From UBA11606 sp964504305 (GTDB taxonomy: Bacteria > Actinomycetota > Acidimicrobiia > Acidimicrobiales > Aldehydirespiratoraceae), in NCBI GenBank assembly GCA_964504305.1, contig CAZDEB010000013.1, forward strand, positions 1-64,000: 64,000 nucleotides of DNA, in the 5' to 3' direction. Both the position numbers and the translations under genes were made by a program. The notes under the pieces are model-generated. The model was given only the letters and a program-made list of their open reading frames with translations, was not told the DNA's origin and did not search any database. Of the stretch, positions 42,350-51,010 are shown one piece after another (positions within the stretch are counted from its first letter, which is position 1; every line of letters begins with the position of its first letter).

Positions 42350-44907
42350 TGAGCGATACTCCACCACCTTCTGACGTTGACGGCGAGCTCGATAACGACG
42401 GCGAGAACGACGATGTCACGGTCATCGAAATCCAAGAGGAGATGGAAAGCTCCTTTCTCGACTACGCGATGTCGGTCATCATCAGCCGAGCCCTACCGGA
42501 TGCCCGTGACGGCCTGAAGCCGGTGCATCGCCGCATTTTGTGGTCGATGTATGACCAAGGTTTTCGGCCCGATCGCAATCACGTCAAATGTGCCCGCGTC
42601 ACCGGCGATGTGATGGCCCGATTCCATCCTCACGGCGACAGCGCCATCTACGATGCGCTGGCTCGCATGGCTCAGCCATTCTCGTTGCGTCACCCGCTCA
42701 TCGATTTCCACGGAAATTATGGTTCGCCCGAAGATCCGCCGGCCGCCGCTCGCTACACCGAGTGCAAGTTGGACTCGTTGGCCATGCAGATGTTGGCCGA
42801 TATCGACGAGAACACCGTTGACTTCATCGACAATTATTCGGGCGACTTTGTTGAGCCCGCCGTCTTGCCGGCCCGTTTTCCCAACCTGCTGGTTAACGGC
42901 AGTCAAGGAATCGCGGTGGGGATGGCGACCAATATCCCGCCTCACAACCTTCACGAAGTTTGTGACGCGGTGGCTCACTTGCTCCACAATCCCGACGCGT
43001 CGACCGACGATCTCATGGAGTTTGTGCGGGGACCAGATTTCCCTACAGGCGGGCAGATCCTTGGTCGTGTAGGCATCGAATCGGCATACAGAACCGGCCG
43101 CGGTTCGGTAAAGATGCGGGCCTCTACCGAAGTGGTCGAAAAAGGTAATGGCCAGGCCATCATCGTCACCGAGTTCCCGTATCAAGTTTCGGCGGGGGCG
43201 GTGGCTCGCAAGATTTCGGAATTGGTGAACAGTCGTGAGCTAGACGGAATCCGCGACATCAACGATGAATCCAGCGGTGACGACACTCGGTTTGTGATCA
43301 CCCTCAAACGAGACGCCAACCCCGAGGTTGTGCTCAACAACTTGTGGAAAGCGACTCCGCTGCAAACCAGTTTCGGTGTGAACATGGTTGCGCTGGTCGG
43401 CGGCGTGCCTCGCACGCTCAATCTTCGTGATGCCCTGGTTGCGTATGTAGATCATCAAATTGTGGTGGTCACCCGCCGGTCCGAATACCGGCTGGATCAG
43501 GCTCAAAAGCGCCTCCACATCGTCGAAGGACTGATCAAGGCTCTCGATCTCATAGACGAGATCATCACCACAATTCGAGGCAGCGAAGATCGGGGCGCGG
43601 CCCGCACCGCGCTGATGGCCGAACCATTCGTCTTCAGCGAGGTTCAGGCCAATCACATTCTCGATATGCAGCTTGGTCGTTTGACTCGGCTGGGTCGGGC
43701 CGATCTCGAATCCGAAGCCGACGACCTTGGCGAGACCATCGCGGGTCTCGAAGCGATTCTTGGCGACGATCTCAAGCTACGAGAAGTGATCGTCGAAGAG
43801 TTGAGCGCCATTCGCGAAAAGTTTGGCGAACCCCGACGCTCGAGCCTCGAGATCGACCCCGGCGAGTTCGACATCGAAGATCTGATCGATGACGACCCGT
43901 TGGTGTTCACGATGACCGCAACCGGTTACGTCAAGACCACCCCCGCTGAGGAGTTCCGGTCCCAAGGCCGAGGGGGGCGCGGCATTGCCGGCGCCAAACT
44001 CAAAGACGAAGACACCGTTACTCATCTGATCCAAACTTCCGCGCACTCTTACCTCTTGTTTTTCTCCACCCGAGGCCGGGTCTATCGGCTGAAGGCTCAC
44101 GAGATTCCTGTGGCCAGCCGAACTGCTCGAGGCAACGCGATTGTGAACTTGTTGCCGCTGCAAGACGGCGAAACAATCCAAGCAATCATCGATACCCGGG
44201 ACTACGAAACCAAGCGATATCTGTTTTTTGCAACGGCAAAGGGCCGAGTCAAGAAGACTCGTTTCAATGCCTACGATTCGTCTTTGCGGGCCGGACTCAT
44301 CGCCGTCAAGCTCAATGACGATGACGAATTGGTCGAGGTGATTCCCACCAACGGGGTCTTCGATATTTTGTTGTCATCAAGGTTTGGTCAAACAATCCGG
44401 TTCAAAGAAGAGCAAGTTCGCGAGATGGGCCGCAATGCGGCCGGCGTGTTGGGACTCAAGTTCAAGAAGTCGGGCGACGCCGTCGTGGCCTGCGATATCG
44501 CTCGCGACGGGGCGACCCTTTTGCACATCACCGAGCGGGGCTACGGCAAGCGAACATCGGTCGACGACTACCCAACCAAGGGCCGTGGCGGTATGGGGGT
44601 CGTCGGTATCAAGGTAAGCGACGAGAAGGGCCCGGTGGTCGGCACTCTGGTGGTTGACGACGACGACGAGATCCTTGCGGCCACCCGCCATGGGGTGCTT
44701 ATCCGCACGAGCGCCAGCGACATCTCGGTCCAGGGCCGCTCGGCTAGCGGTGTCAAGGTCATCACCCCCGACGACGACGATGTGGTTGCGTCTATTGCGC
44801 TGGTGACCCAACCAGACGAACTCGAAGATTCCGAAGGTTCCGGCGATTCGGAGGAACCGGGCGATCCAGATGCTTCACTAGAGACGGATCCGCCGGTCGA
44901 AGGATAG
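42349..44907 (+). CDS. gyrA: DNA gyrase subunit A
   Basis: 852 aa. SSFLDYAMSVIISRALPDARDGLKPVHRR (in part) opens the breakage-reunion domain; the quinolone-determining region has HPHGDSAIYDALARMAQPFSLR with Ser and Asp at the usual sensitivity positions (quoted in part); active-site Tyr136 in AARYTE; GyrA-box QGRGGRG near 539. The C-terminal pinwheel is followed by a ~30-residue acidic tail (EDSEGSGDSEEPGDPD). Confidence 0.97.
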   Translation: MSDTPPPSDVDGELDNDGENDDVTVIEIQEEMESSFLDYAMSVIISRALPDARDGLKPVHRRILWSMYDQGFRPDRNHVKCARVTGDVMARFHPHGDSAIYDALARMAQPFSLRHPLIDFHGNYGSPEDPPAAARYTECKLDSLAMQMLADIDENTVDFIDNYSGDFVEPAVLPARFPNLLVNGSQGIAVGMATNIPPHNLHEVCDAVAHLLHNPDASTDDLMEFVRGPDFPTGGQILGRVGIESAYRTGRGSVKMRASTEVVEKGNGQAIIVTEFPYQVSAGAVARKISELVNSRELDGIRDINDESSGDDTRFVITLKRDANPEVVLNNLWKATPLQTSFGVNMVALVGGVPRTLNLRDALVAYVDHQIVVVTRRSEYRLDQAQKRLHIVEGLIKALDLIDEIITTIRGSEDRGAARTALMAEPFVFSEVQANHILDMQLGRLTRLGRADLESEADDLGETIAGLEAILGDDLKLREVIVEELSAIREKFGEPRRSSLEIDPGEFDIEDLIDDDPLVFTMTATGYVKTTPAEEFRSQGRGGRGIAGAKLKDEDTVTHLIQTSAHSYLLFFSTRGRVYRLKAHEIPVASRTARGNAIVNLLPLQDGETIQAIIDTRDYETKRYLFFATAKGRVKKTRFNAYDSSLRAGLIAVKLNDDDELVEVIPTNGVFDILLSSRFGQTIRFKEEQVREMGRNAAGVLGLKFKKSGDAVVACDIARDGATLLHITERGYGKRTSVDDYPTKGRGGMGVVGIKVSDEKGPVVGTLVVDDDDEILAATRHGVLIRTSASDISVQGRSASGVKVITPDDDDVVASIALVTQPDELEDSEGSGDSEEPGDPDASLETDPPVEG

Positions 44908-44950
44908 TTCTCGGCGTTTCCACCGCAGCTTCCCCGCTCTTTGTCACAGA

Positions 44951-44964
44951 CCCCCGAGCGGGGG
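44951..44964. terminator. short GC hairpin after gyrA
   Basis: CCCCC-GAGC-GGGGG, 45 bp past the gyrA stop, without a U-tract. May terminate gyrA transcription; support is weak. Confidence 0.3.
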
Positions 44965-44980
44965 AGATAGAAGTTTCACA

Positions 44981-45328
44981 ATGAACCGGTTCTGGACTTG
45001 CCGACCGCGTGGTGAGCGCGGCCAGGCGCTGCCGTGGATGATGTTGGTGTTGTTGATGGCAATGGGTCTCGCTGTGGTGGCTGGTCAAGTCGGTCGCATT
45101 CTCGATGACTCTGCTCAAGCTCGTACCGCGGCCGACGCCGCCGCGTTGGCTGGGGCGGTGCAAGGCCGAGCGGCGGCCGTGCAATACGCCGAGATGAACG
45201 AAGCAGAACTGGTGGAATTCGAGCGAACGGCGCACGGTGTGACGGTGCGCGTAAGGGTTGGACGCGCGACCGCGACATCAGATGCCGACGCCACCGTGGT
45301 GTGGCGCCCCGGTTCTAATGGTGGGTGA
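44981..45328 (+). CDS. TadE/TadG-like pilus-assembly protein
   Basis: 115 aa. ERGQALPWMMLVLLMAMGLAVVAGQVG (in part) followed by DDSAQARTAADAAALAGA is the Putative Flp pilus-assembly TadE/G-like N-terminus, with a prepilin-like G/Q site and one membrane helix; the rest is a short strand-rich extracytoplasmic part. A pseudopilin-like role in Flp pili or secretion is inferred. No other tad gene is adjacent; an orphan Flp pilin is at 12433. Confidence 0.7.
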   Translation: MNRFWTCRPRGERGQALPWMMLVLLMAMGLAVVAGQVGRILDDSAQARTAADAAALAGAVQGRAAAVQYAEMNEAELVEFERTAHGVTVRVRVGRATATSDADATVVWRPGSNGG

Positions 45329-45369
45329 AGCGGGCCTGCGCCTGTGATCCCCTACACTTCTCTCTGCCC

Positions 45370-46015
45370 ATGAGCGAACTATTTGACAACGACGACAACG
45401 CTTTCAAGTTGGCTCCAGGTGAGGAGTTCATCCTTCCTGGCGACGAAGATCTTGACGCCCCCGAGTCAATGGGGGTGCCTGCGGCGCAACGTCCCGGAGC
45501 CGTCTCCGGCCCAACGCGTGCACCTCGCCCAACCTGGTTCGACAAGCGAGCCGCCGGAAAGCTTCGGGCCCGCAAAGTCCGGCGTCTTGTGCGACACGTA
45601 GAGCCTTGGTCGGTGCTCAAGATCTCGCTCATTTTTTACTTCTGTTTGTGGGTGATCTTGCTCATCGCTGGTGTGATCTTGTGGAGCTTGGCCGTTAGCT
45701 CCGGCACGATCGACAACGTCGAGACGTTCGTAACCGAATTGTTCGCGCTCGAAAGTTTCTCTTTCAACGCCGACCAAATTTTCCGGGCCAGCGCCATTGG
45801 CGGGCTTGTGTTGGTGGTGGCCGGGGCCGGATTCACGGTGCTTATGGCCGTGTTGTTCAACCTGATTTCTGATCTCACCGGGGGCATGCGTTTCACGGTG
45901 GTCGAAGAAGAAACTGCTCGTCCTCGCCCAAAGCGGCTTCGTCCTCGCAAAGGTCTGTTGGAGAGGGTCAATCCATCGGCCGCTCCCGCCGGAATCATGC
46001 CCGCTCAACCGCCTA
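45370..46015 (+). CDS. DUF3566 membrane protein (3' end in gap)
   Basis: 215 visible residues. Acidic N-terminus (DNDDNAFKLAPGEEF), then two transmembrane helices (ISLIFYFCLWVILLIAGVILW, IGGLVLVVAGAGFTVLMAVLF in part) around NVETFVTELF, and LFNLISDLTGGMRFTVVEEE, the DUF3566 hallmark (Rv0007 position after gyrA). The frame runs into the gap; an acidic segment VEADIEPEVATEGDPR then stop at 46116-46166 may be its tail. Function unknown. Confidence 0.85.
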
Positions 46016-46115
46016 NNNNNNNNNNNNNNNNNNNNNNNNNNNNNNNNNNNNNNNNNNNNNNNNNNNNNNNNNNNNNNNNNNNNNNNNNNNNNNNNNNNNN
46101 NNNNNNNNNNNNNNN
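46016..46115. other. assembly gap (100 N)
   Basis: Exactly 100 N; interrupts the 3' end of the DUF3566 gene. Confidence 0.99.
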
Positions 46116-46166
46116 GTCGAAGCCGACATTGAGCCAGAGGTGGCTACTGAGGGCGACCCCCGGTAA
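46116..46166 (+). CDS. possible C-terminal tail of the DUF3566 protein
   Basis: Open from the gap edge: VEADIEPEVATEGDPR then TAA. The acidic composition and strand suit a low-complexity tail of the preceding gene, but frame continuity cannot be proven across the gap. Confidence 0.35.
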   Translation, partial: VEADIEPEVATEGDPR

Positions 46167-46181
46167 CGTTGTCGGCCGCAC

Positions 46182-46255
<74 letters not shown>

Positions 46256-46319
46256 CGCATCGTGCGCCCCTACACTTGCCGGGTCCTGGCGCGGCCGGGC
46301 CGAGTCAATGGAGGCGTTC

Positions 46320-46472
46320 ATGGGTGGTGGTTTGATCACATTGATCCGGCGGGCCTTTGTGGCGCTCGGAGCGGGGATTGCTATCGCGGCGGCGATTCGG
46401 GTTCGGGGCAGTGGCGGAGTCCCGCCTCAAACGGGCGGCTGGCGCGAACTGCGCGGTGACGATCTCCGATGA
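46320..46472 (+). CDS. 50-aa single-helix membrane protein
   Basis: Starts MGGGLITLIRRAFVALGAG and continues with IAIAAAIRVRG, one hydrophobic helix, then a polar tail ending WRELRGDDLR. GGAGG lies 7 nt upstream of the ATG. Its stop falls 10 nt before the GTG of the next gene, suggesting coupling. No family recognised. Confidence 0.55.
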   Translation: MGGGLITLIRRAFVALGAGIAIAAAIRVRGSGGVPPQTGGWRELRGDDLR

Positions 46473-46482
46473 GAGTTTCCCA

Positions 46483-47475
46483 GTGACGCACGTGGTGGTG
46501 TTGGGCGCTGGTGCCACCGGCGCACGCGTGGCGCGTCAACTTCGATCGAGCGGACTTGTCGAGTTGGTAGAGGTGCGCGACCCGAACGCTGATCGGCTTC
46601 AACATCTGGTGACTTCGTTGGGGCGAGGCGCTATGGCGGGCGTTGGTCGTTCGTTGAGTGCCGACGTGAACGTGGTGGTTCTGGCTACGCCCCCCGGAAG
46701 CCAGGTTGGCCAGGCGCGGCGCGCCATTAGGGCCGGGATTGGTGTGGTCACGACCTCAAACCAAACTTCGGAGGTTCGCCGCCTACTGGCACTGGACAGC
46801 GAGGCTCGTAATGCTGCGGTGCCTTTGGTGGTGGGCGCCGGGTTCATGCCCGGTCTGACCTGTTTGTTGGCCCGCCACGGCGCTCGAGAGTTTGACGAGA
46901 TCGACGAGATTCATGTCGCCAAGGTCGGTACCGGTGGTCCGGCGTGTGCTCGCCAACATCATCGGGCTCTGAGCTCAAACGGCATCGATTGGCGTGACGG
47001 CAAATGGATGCGGCGCGCTGGTGGATCGGGCCGAGAACTTGCTTGGTTTCCGGATCCGGTGGGGGGACGAGATTTATACCGGGCGGCTCTACCCGACGCC
47101 TTGTTGCTGGTCCCGCACTTTGATGGTGTGCAGCGCGTGACCGCCCGTCAGGCCGCCACTCGTCGAGATCGGCTCACTGCGCCTCTGCCGATGTTGCGGC
47201 CTCCCCATGTTGAGGGTGGGATCGGAGCGATTCGGGTCGAGCTTCGTGGTCGGGTGGGCGTCGAGCGTCGGGTTTCGGTTTACGGCGCTATCGAACGGCC
47301 GGCCGTTGGGGCCGGAGCAATGGCGACCGCGGTAGCGCTCGAGTACCTGCAGTCGCGGCTGAGCGTGGGGGCCTATGGGTTGGCCGGTATTGAGGACACT
47401 GTCTCGATGCTCGACACGCTCGCTGACAGAGGCGTCAAGCCGGTGCGGTTCGAAGGTGTTGCGACGTTCGTTTGA
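46483..47475 (+). CDS. NAD(P)-binding saccharopine-dehydrogenase-like oxidoreductase
   Basis: 330 aa. VTHVVVLGAGATGARVARQL is a Rossmann GxGxxG; VVVLATPPG and IGVVTTSNQTSEV follow as in saccharopine dehydrogenase/KARI-like proteins; VVGAGFMPGLTCLLARHG marks the substrate-domain junction. Substrate unknown. GTG 46483 starts the fold exactly; GTG 46456 is nine codons upstream and would overlap the small gene before it. Confidence 0.7.
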   Translation: MTHVVVLGAGATGARVARQLRSSGLVELVEVRDPNADRLQHLVTSLGRGAMAGVGRSLSADVNVVVLATPPGSQVGQARRAIRAGIGVVTTSNQTSEVRRLLALDSEARNAAVPLVVGAGFMPGLTCLLARHGAREFDEIDEIHVAKVGTGGPACARQHHRALSSNGIDWRDGKWMRRAGGSGRELAWFPDPVGGRDLYRAALPDALLLVPHFDGVQRVTARQAATRRDRLTAPLPMLRPPHVEGGIGAIRVELRGRVGVERRVSVYGAIERPAVGAGAMATAVALEYLQSRLSVGAYGLAGIEDTVSMLDTLADRGVKPVRFEGVATFV

Positions 47476-47580
47476 GTGGGGTCGTTTAGTCGGGCCCGAT
47501 CCAGGGTCGAAAGTCTTTGTCTCCCCCGGGCAGGTTGCGGCGGACAACAATCCAAAGAGGCCATAAAGGTCGACCATGGG

Positions 47581-47731
47581 CTGGCCGAAACTCATTGCAG
47601 ACAACGACGACTCGGGAGAAAAAGGAAGATTTCCGAGAAATCGCTAAAGGTTCTTGGCGACCCCGTCGACACCTCTTTCGCTGGAAAAGGTCCGGGGAAA
47701 CTCCCCGGTGCGATAGATGGGATTACCGGGG
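47581..47731 (+). ncRNA. structured 5' leader with two mutually exclusive helices (candidate riboswitch)
   Basis: Upstream of the sigma gene. Helix a: CTCGG (47611-47615) with CCGAG (47633-47637), inner GGAA/TTCC. Helix b: 47643-47651 with 47671-47681 (GC, AAA, GGT pairing with ACC, TTT, GC), enclosing CGAC-CCC-GTCG (47658-47668). Helix c: CCGGGGA (47692-47698) with TCCCCGG (47702-47708). Helix d: CCCCGGT (47703-47709) with ACCGGGG (47725-47731). Helices c and d share the same strand and cannot coexist, the hallmark of an expression switch. Matches no riboswitch class I can name. Confidence 0.5.
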
Positions 47732-47817
47732 CGATGAATCAGGGCGAGAACGATCAGAAACTGCGCAGCACACGAGCCAGTCGGCGTCGAGTGCGACCGA
47801 CCCAAGGGGCGGGGTCG

Positions 47818-48684
47818 ATGGATGCGAATCTGGCCGAAATGATCGAAGACAATTTGCCGCTCGTGAAGCACATCGTGTTTCAGGTTGCTGTTCACTTTCC
47901 CCGACACGTAGACCGTGACGACTTGGCCCGGGCTGGAGCCCTTGGTCTCGTCGAGGCGGCCCGGCGCTACGACGAAAGTCGGGGCGTACCCTTTGATCGG
48001 TTCGCCGCTCAGCGAATCCGGGGATCGATTCTCGACTCGGTTCGTGCTGCTGACTGGGCTCCGCGTTCGGTGCGCAACCTTGCTCGAAAGCTCGAGAACG
48101 CCGAACAGCGTCTGGCCACCGAGCTTGGCCGGGTGCCCAACAAGACCGAGATGGCCGAAGCACTGGGTATGAGCCAGTCTGAGCTCAATCGACTGCAGGA
48201 TCGTATGTTCCGCAGTGTCGTCTTGGCTCTCGAACATGAGACTGCTGACGAGGTAGAGAAGGACCTGACATTGGTTGATGTGCTGGTTGATCAGCAATCG
48301 ATCGAACCGTCAGCGGAGCTCGAAACTCGAGAGCTCCACGGCTACCTGCGCGATGCCATTTCTTTGTTGCCGGAGCGACACCGACTGGTTGTTGTGGGTT
48401 ACTTCCTCGAAGGTCGCACCTCTCAAGAGTTGGCCGACTTTCTTGGCGTTACCGAGAGTCGCATCAGTCAACTTCGGTCAGAGTCGTTGCTCATGCTGCA
48501 GGCGGGAATCGAGTCGCAATACGTTGCTGACTCGCCCGATCCGTGCGAAGTCACGGGCCGAGTGGCCCGTCGCAAAGCGACATACGCCAAAGACATCAGC
48601 CAGGCGTCGGCGTTCGGCGATCGGATGGAGCTCATCAACTTGATCGAGTCGAACGCCCCGGGAAGAGCGTCGTTGGCATTTTGA
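47818..48684 (+). CDS. FliA/WhiG-type RNA polymerase sigma factor
   Basis: 288 aa from ATG 47818, which follows AAGGGG; ATG 47734 would give 316 aa with an Arg-rich, non-conserved start. Region 2: DNLPLVKHIVFQVAVHFPRHVDRDDL (in part), GLVEAARRYDESRGVPFDRFAAQRIRGSILD (in part). Region 3: LATELGRVPNKTEMAEALGM. Region 4: LPERHRLVVVGYFLEGRTSQELADFLGVTESRISQLRSE (in part). This is the sigma-28 group (motility, sporulation). In Streptomyces WhiG is controlled by c-di-GMP through RsiG; no RsiG gene is visible here. Confidence 0.88.
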   Translation: MDANLAEMIEDNLPLVKHIVFQVAVHFPRHVDRDDLARAGALGLVEAARRYDESRGVPFDRFAAQRIRGSILDSVRAADWAPRSVRNLARKLENAEQRLATELGRVPNKTEMAEALGMSQSELNRLQDRMFRSVVLALEHETADEVEKDLTLVDVLVDQQSIEPSAELETRELHGYLRDAISLLPERHRLVVVGYFLEGRTSQELADFLGVTESRISQLRSESLLMLQAGIESQYVADSPDPCEVTGRVARRKATYAKDISQASAFGDRMELINLIESNAPGRASLAF

Positions 48685-48756
48685 TATGAGGATTCCCGTT
48701 CCGGCTTCTCCCAGGTAGCCGGACGGGGCAGGTTTCCCCCGGTAACGTGACGACCC

Positions 48757-49404
48757 ATGGGTCGTCACTTTTCCGTTTTGTCAGCAGTTATTTTGTTGGT
48801 CGGACTTGTCGCGGCGAGTTGTGGCATAACCCCAGAGAACGAACCGATTGCCGGCAGTGACGCCGGTGATCCATGTCCGGCGGTGGTCCGCGTCGAACCA
48901 ACCGAACTCGTAGTTGGCGAAGTGATGTCGTCTTCGGTATCGGCGGCCAATCACGTCTTGTGCCCTGGGGCCTTCGAGACGAGTCCTCCCATGAGTGGCG
49001 ACCACTTCCCGGCTTGGCAGAACTGCGGGTTCTACGATCGTGCGGTCAGAGACGAAACGGCGACCCACTCTCTCGAGCATGGCGCGGTTTGGATTGCCTA
49101 TGATCCCGACCTCGAAACAGCGATGGTCGACGAGATCCGGGCTCTCACCCAAACCGATGATCATTTTTTGGCCGCGCCGTATCCCGGACTAAAGAACCCG
49201 ATCGTCTTGTCGGCCTGGCAGAGGCAGGTAGCCGTTGACACGATCTCTGATCCGGCGGTAGCGAGCTTTGTGGCCGATCAGCTTGGGCGGGTGTCAAAGA
49301 CCGCTCCCGAGGCGGGTGTCAGCTGTGAAGGAGGCGTAGGGGAACCCGGCGGCGACCCTGATCTGCAGTACGCCGAAGCCTACGAGTACTACCGCTCCCA
49401 GTAG
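48757..49404 (+). CDS. DUF3105 lipoprotein-like protein
   Basis: 215 aa. N-terminus SAVILLVGLVAASCG has a lipobox-like AASC, so it is probably a lipoprotein. The core ETSPPMSGDHFPAWQNCGFYD and THSLEHGAVWIAYDP is the DUF3105 signature, with conserved Cys, His and Glu that might bind a metal. TAACGT lies 8 nt upstream of the ATG. Function unknown. Confidence 0.82.
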   Translation: MGRHFSVLSAVILLVGLVAASCGITPENEPIAGSDAGDPCPAVVRVEPTELVVGEVMSSSVSAANHVLCPGAFETSPPMSGDHFPAWQNCGFYDRAVRDETATHSLEHGAVWIAYDPDLETAMVDEIRALTQTDDHFLAAPYPGLKNPIVLSAWQRQVAVDTISDPAVASFVADQLGRVSKTAPEAGVSCEGGVGEPGGDPDLQYAEAYEYYRSQ

Positions 49405-49409
49405 CTCAA

Positions 49410-50204
49410 CTAGTAGGGCTGGACCCGCTCGATCAGATTGTCGTGGATATGGCCGTTGCTGGCCACCCCGGAACCTCTAGCCCATGTGTCGGACCCGACA
49501 TCGCCTGATGCGGCACTGAACTTGCCACCTGCTTCGGTGATGATCACCGACATTGGGGCCAAGTCCCACGGGTTGGCTTGGGGATCGATCATGGCGTCGG
49601 CGCGGCCGGTGGCCACGAGGGCATAGCCGTAGGCATCACCCCAGGTACGAACAGTGGCGGGGGACTGGTGTAGTCGCTGGAGTGCGGCGTCGGGCCAGTA
49701 TCCAAACCCGCTGGTCATTACGTACGCCTCTTCGAGGAGGCGAGTTGTGCTCACCGCACAGGGGCGGTCATTGACGGTGGCGCCGCGGCCGCGGCCCGCT
49801 GCCACGACCTCGCCGAGAGCTGGGAGATAGATCACTCCTACTGCCGGACCGTGTTCGTCGACGAGGGCAATCAGCGTTGCATATAGCGGCACGCCTCGGG
49901 CAAAGGCTTTGGTTCCGTCGATCGGGTCCACTATCCAGGTACGACCGGTGGTGCCGGATTCGTCGTGGTGCTCTTCGCCCATTACCGCGTCGTCGCCAAA
50001 GGCGCTCCGCAATTGCTCGCGCACGAGCGTCTCGGCCGCGAGGTCGGCGCGGGTAACGGGGGTGCCGTCGGTTTTGTGTCCGACGTCCAGGTCTGGGTTC
50101 TGAAACCATTTGAGGGTTGAATCGCCGGCTATACGAGCGAGTTCGGTCGCGAAAGCAAGATCGCTGGGGTTGGCGGCGGGGACGGCGGGGCCGGGGTCAG
50201 TCAT
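49410..50204 (-). CDS. hisN: inositol-monophosphatase-family phosphatase, probable histidinol-phosphatase
   Basis: 264 aa. Metal-binding GEEHHDE and WIVDPIDGTKAFARGVP, then WDLAPMSVIITEAGG. GDAYGYALVATGRADAMIDP matches HisN better than SuhB or CysQ, so histidinol-phosphate is the likely substrate in histidine synthesis. Overlaps the upstream DUF1295 gene by 4 bp (ATGA). Confidence 0.83.
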   Translation of the reverse strand: MTDPGPAVPAANPSDLAFATELARIAGDSTLKWFQNPDLDVGHKTDGTPVTRADLAAETLVREQLRSAFGDDAVMGEEHHDESGTTGRTWIVDPIDGTKAFARGVPLYATLIALVDEHGPAVGVIYLPALGEVVAAGRGRGATVNDRPCAVSTTRLLEEAYVMTSGFGYWPDAALQRLHQSPATVRTWGDAYGYALVATGRADAMIDPQANPWDLAPMSVIITEAGGKFSAASGDVGSDTWARGSGVASNGHIHDNLIERVQPY

Positions 50205-51010
50205 GAAGTCGATGGGCCAGATGCTGATGCCGGTCGTGGTCGGCGCGGAAAGAACCCCGATGTGCGATCGGCGTAAGTGTCGTAGCCTTGGCGTCGTTTT
50301 CGCAGGCCTCGTTCGAGCATGGGGACTCCGGAGACCTTCGTGAGCATGAAGGTCATGACCAATGGTCCGATAATTACGATTCGGGCGTCAGATGTTTCGG
50401 CGGCGACCAACCAGAGTCCCCACCACACGCAGAAATCGCCAAAGTAGTTGGGATGGCGGGTGTAGCGCCAGAGGCCTTCGTCCAGGATCTTTCCGGCATT
50501 GTCAGGGTTGGCCTTGAACCGTGCCAGTTGGCTATCGCCCACCGTTTCAAAGAACAAGCCGATGCCCCAGACAACAACACCGACCACTGCCAGGGGACCA
50601 ACGCGAGGATCATCTGGGGTCATGGCCAGTTGTATCGGTGTGCTAACGACGAACATCACGATGCCATGAAACGCAAACACCGTTACGAGGCTCTTTAACG
50701 CAAAAGATCTACCTTGGCGCCGTCGCATTGATTGATAGCGGTAGTCCTCGCCCTTGTTGTGGTTCCGCCAATAAAGGTAGGCAGCGAGGCGGAGGCCCCA
50801 GATACTGGTCATCGCCACCAAGAGGTTGGACCGATCAGACTCGCCATCGCCGATAATCCAACCGGTCCAAGCAATGGCCACGAAACCGAGTCCCCACACG
50901 ATGTCGACAATGCTGGCGTTCTTGAGTTTGAGGCTGAGTAGCCAAACCGCCACCATCAACACCGCTACGACAATGCCGCTAGCGGCCAAAACATCTGCGT
51001 GGTTAGTCAC
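50201..51010 (-). CDS. DUF1295 membrane protein (steroid 5-alpha-reductase-like)
   Basis: 269 aa with about six membrane helices. NASIVDIVWGLGFV, the GEDYRYQSMRRRQG loop, and the C-terminal LWRYTRHPNYFGDFCVWWGLWL (in part) are the DUF1295/ERG24-like signature. Probably an NADPH-dependent lipid or steroid reductase or related methyltransferase-fold enzyme; substrate unknown. Overlaps neighbours on both sides (4 and 8 bp), forming a three-gene operon with plsC-like and hisN. Confidence 0.82.
   Translation of the reverse strand: MTNHADVLAASGIVVAVLMVAVWLLSLKLKNASIVDIVWGLGFVAIAWTGWIIGDGESDRSNLLVAMTSIWGLRLAAYLYWRNHNKGEDYRYQSMRRRQGRSFALKSLVTVFAFHGIVMFVVSTPIQLAMTPDDPRVGPLAVVGVVVWGIGLFFETVGDSQLARFKANPDNAGKILDEGLWRYTRHPNYFGDFCVWWGLWLVAAETSDARIVIIGPLVMTFMLTKVSGVPMLERGLRKRRQGYDTYADRTSGFFPRRPRPASASGPSTS

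Noticed and set aside
41474..42367. Long open frame antisense to gyrB (and another at 40436-41293)
   Set aside because: gyrB is unambiguous on the plus strand; antisense translation lacks any family features.
46256..46319. A tRNA-Ala beside tRNA-Ile, as in mycobacteria
   Set aside because: No cloverleaf is found between the tRNA-Ile end and the next gene.
47581..47731. Assignment of the sigma-gene leader to the c-di-GMP-I (GEMM) riboswitch
   Set aside because: The 3' part GGT...GGGATTACC loosely resembles GEMM, but the conserved GGGACGCAAAGCC-type segment and GAAA tetraloop arrangement are absent.
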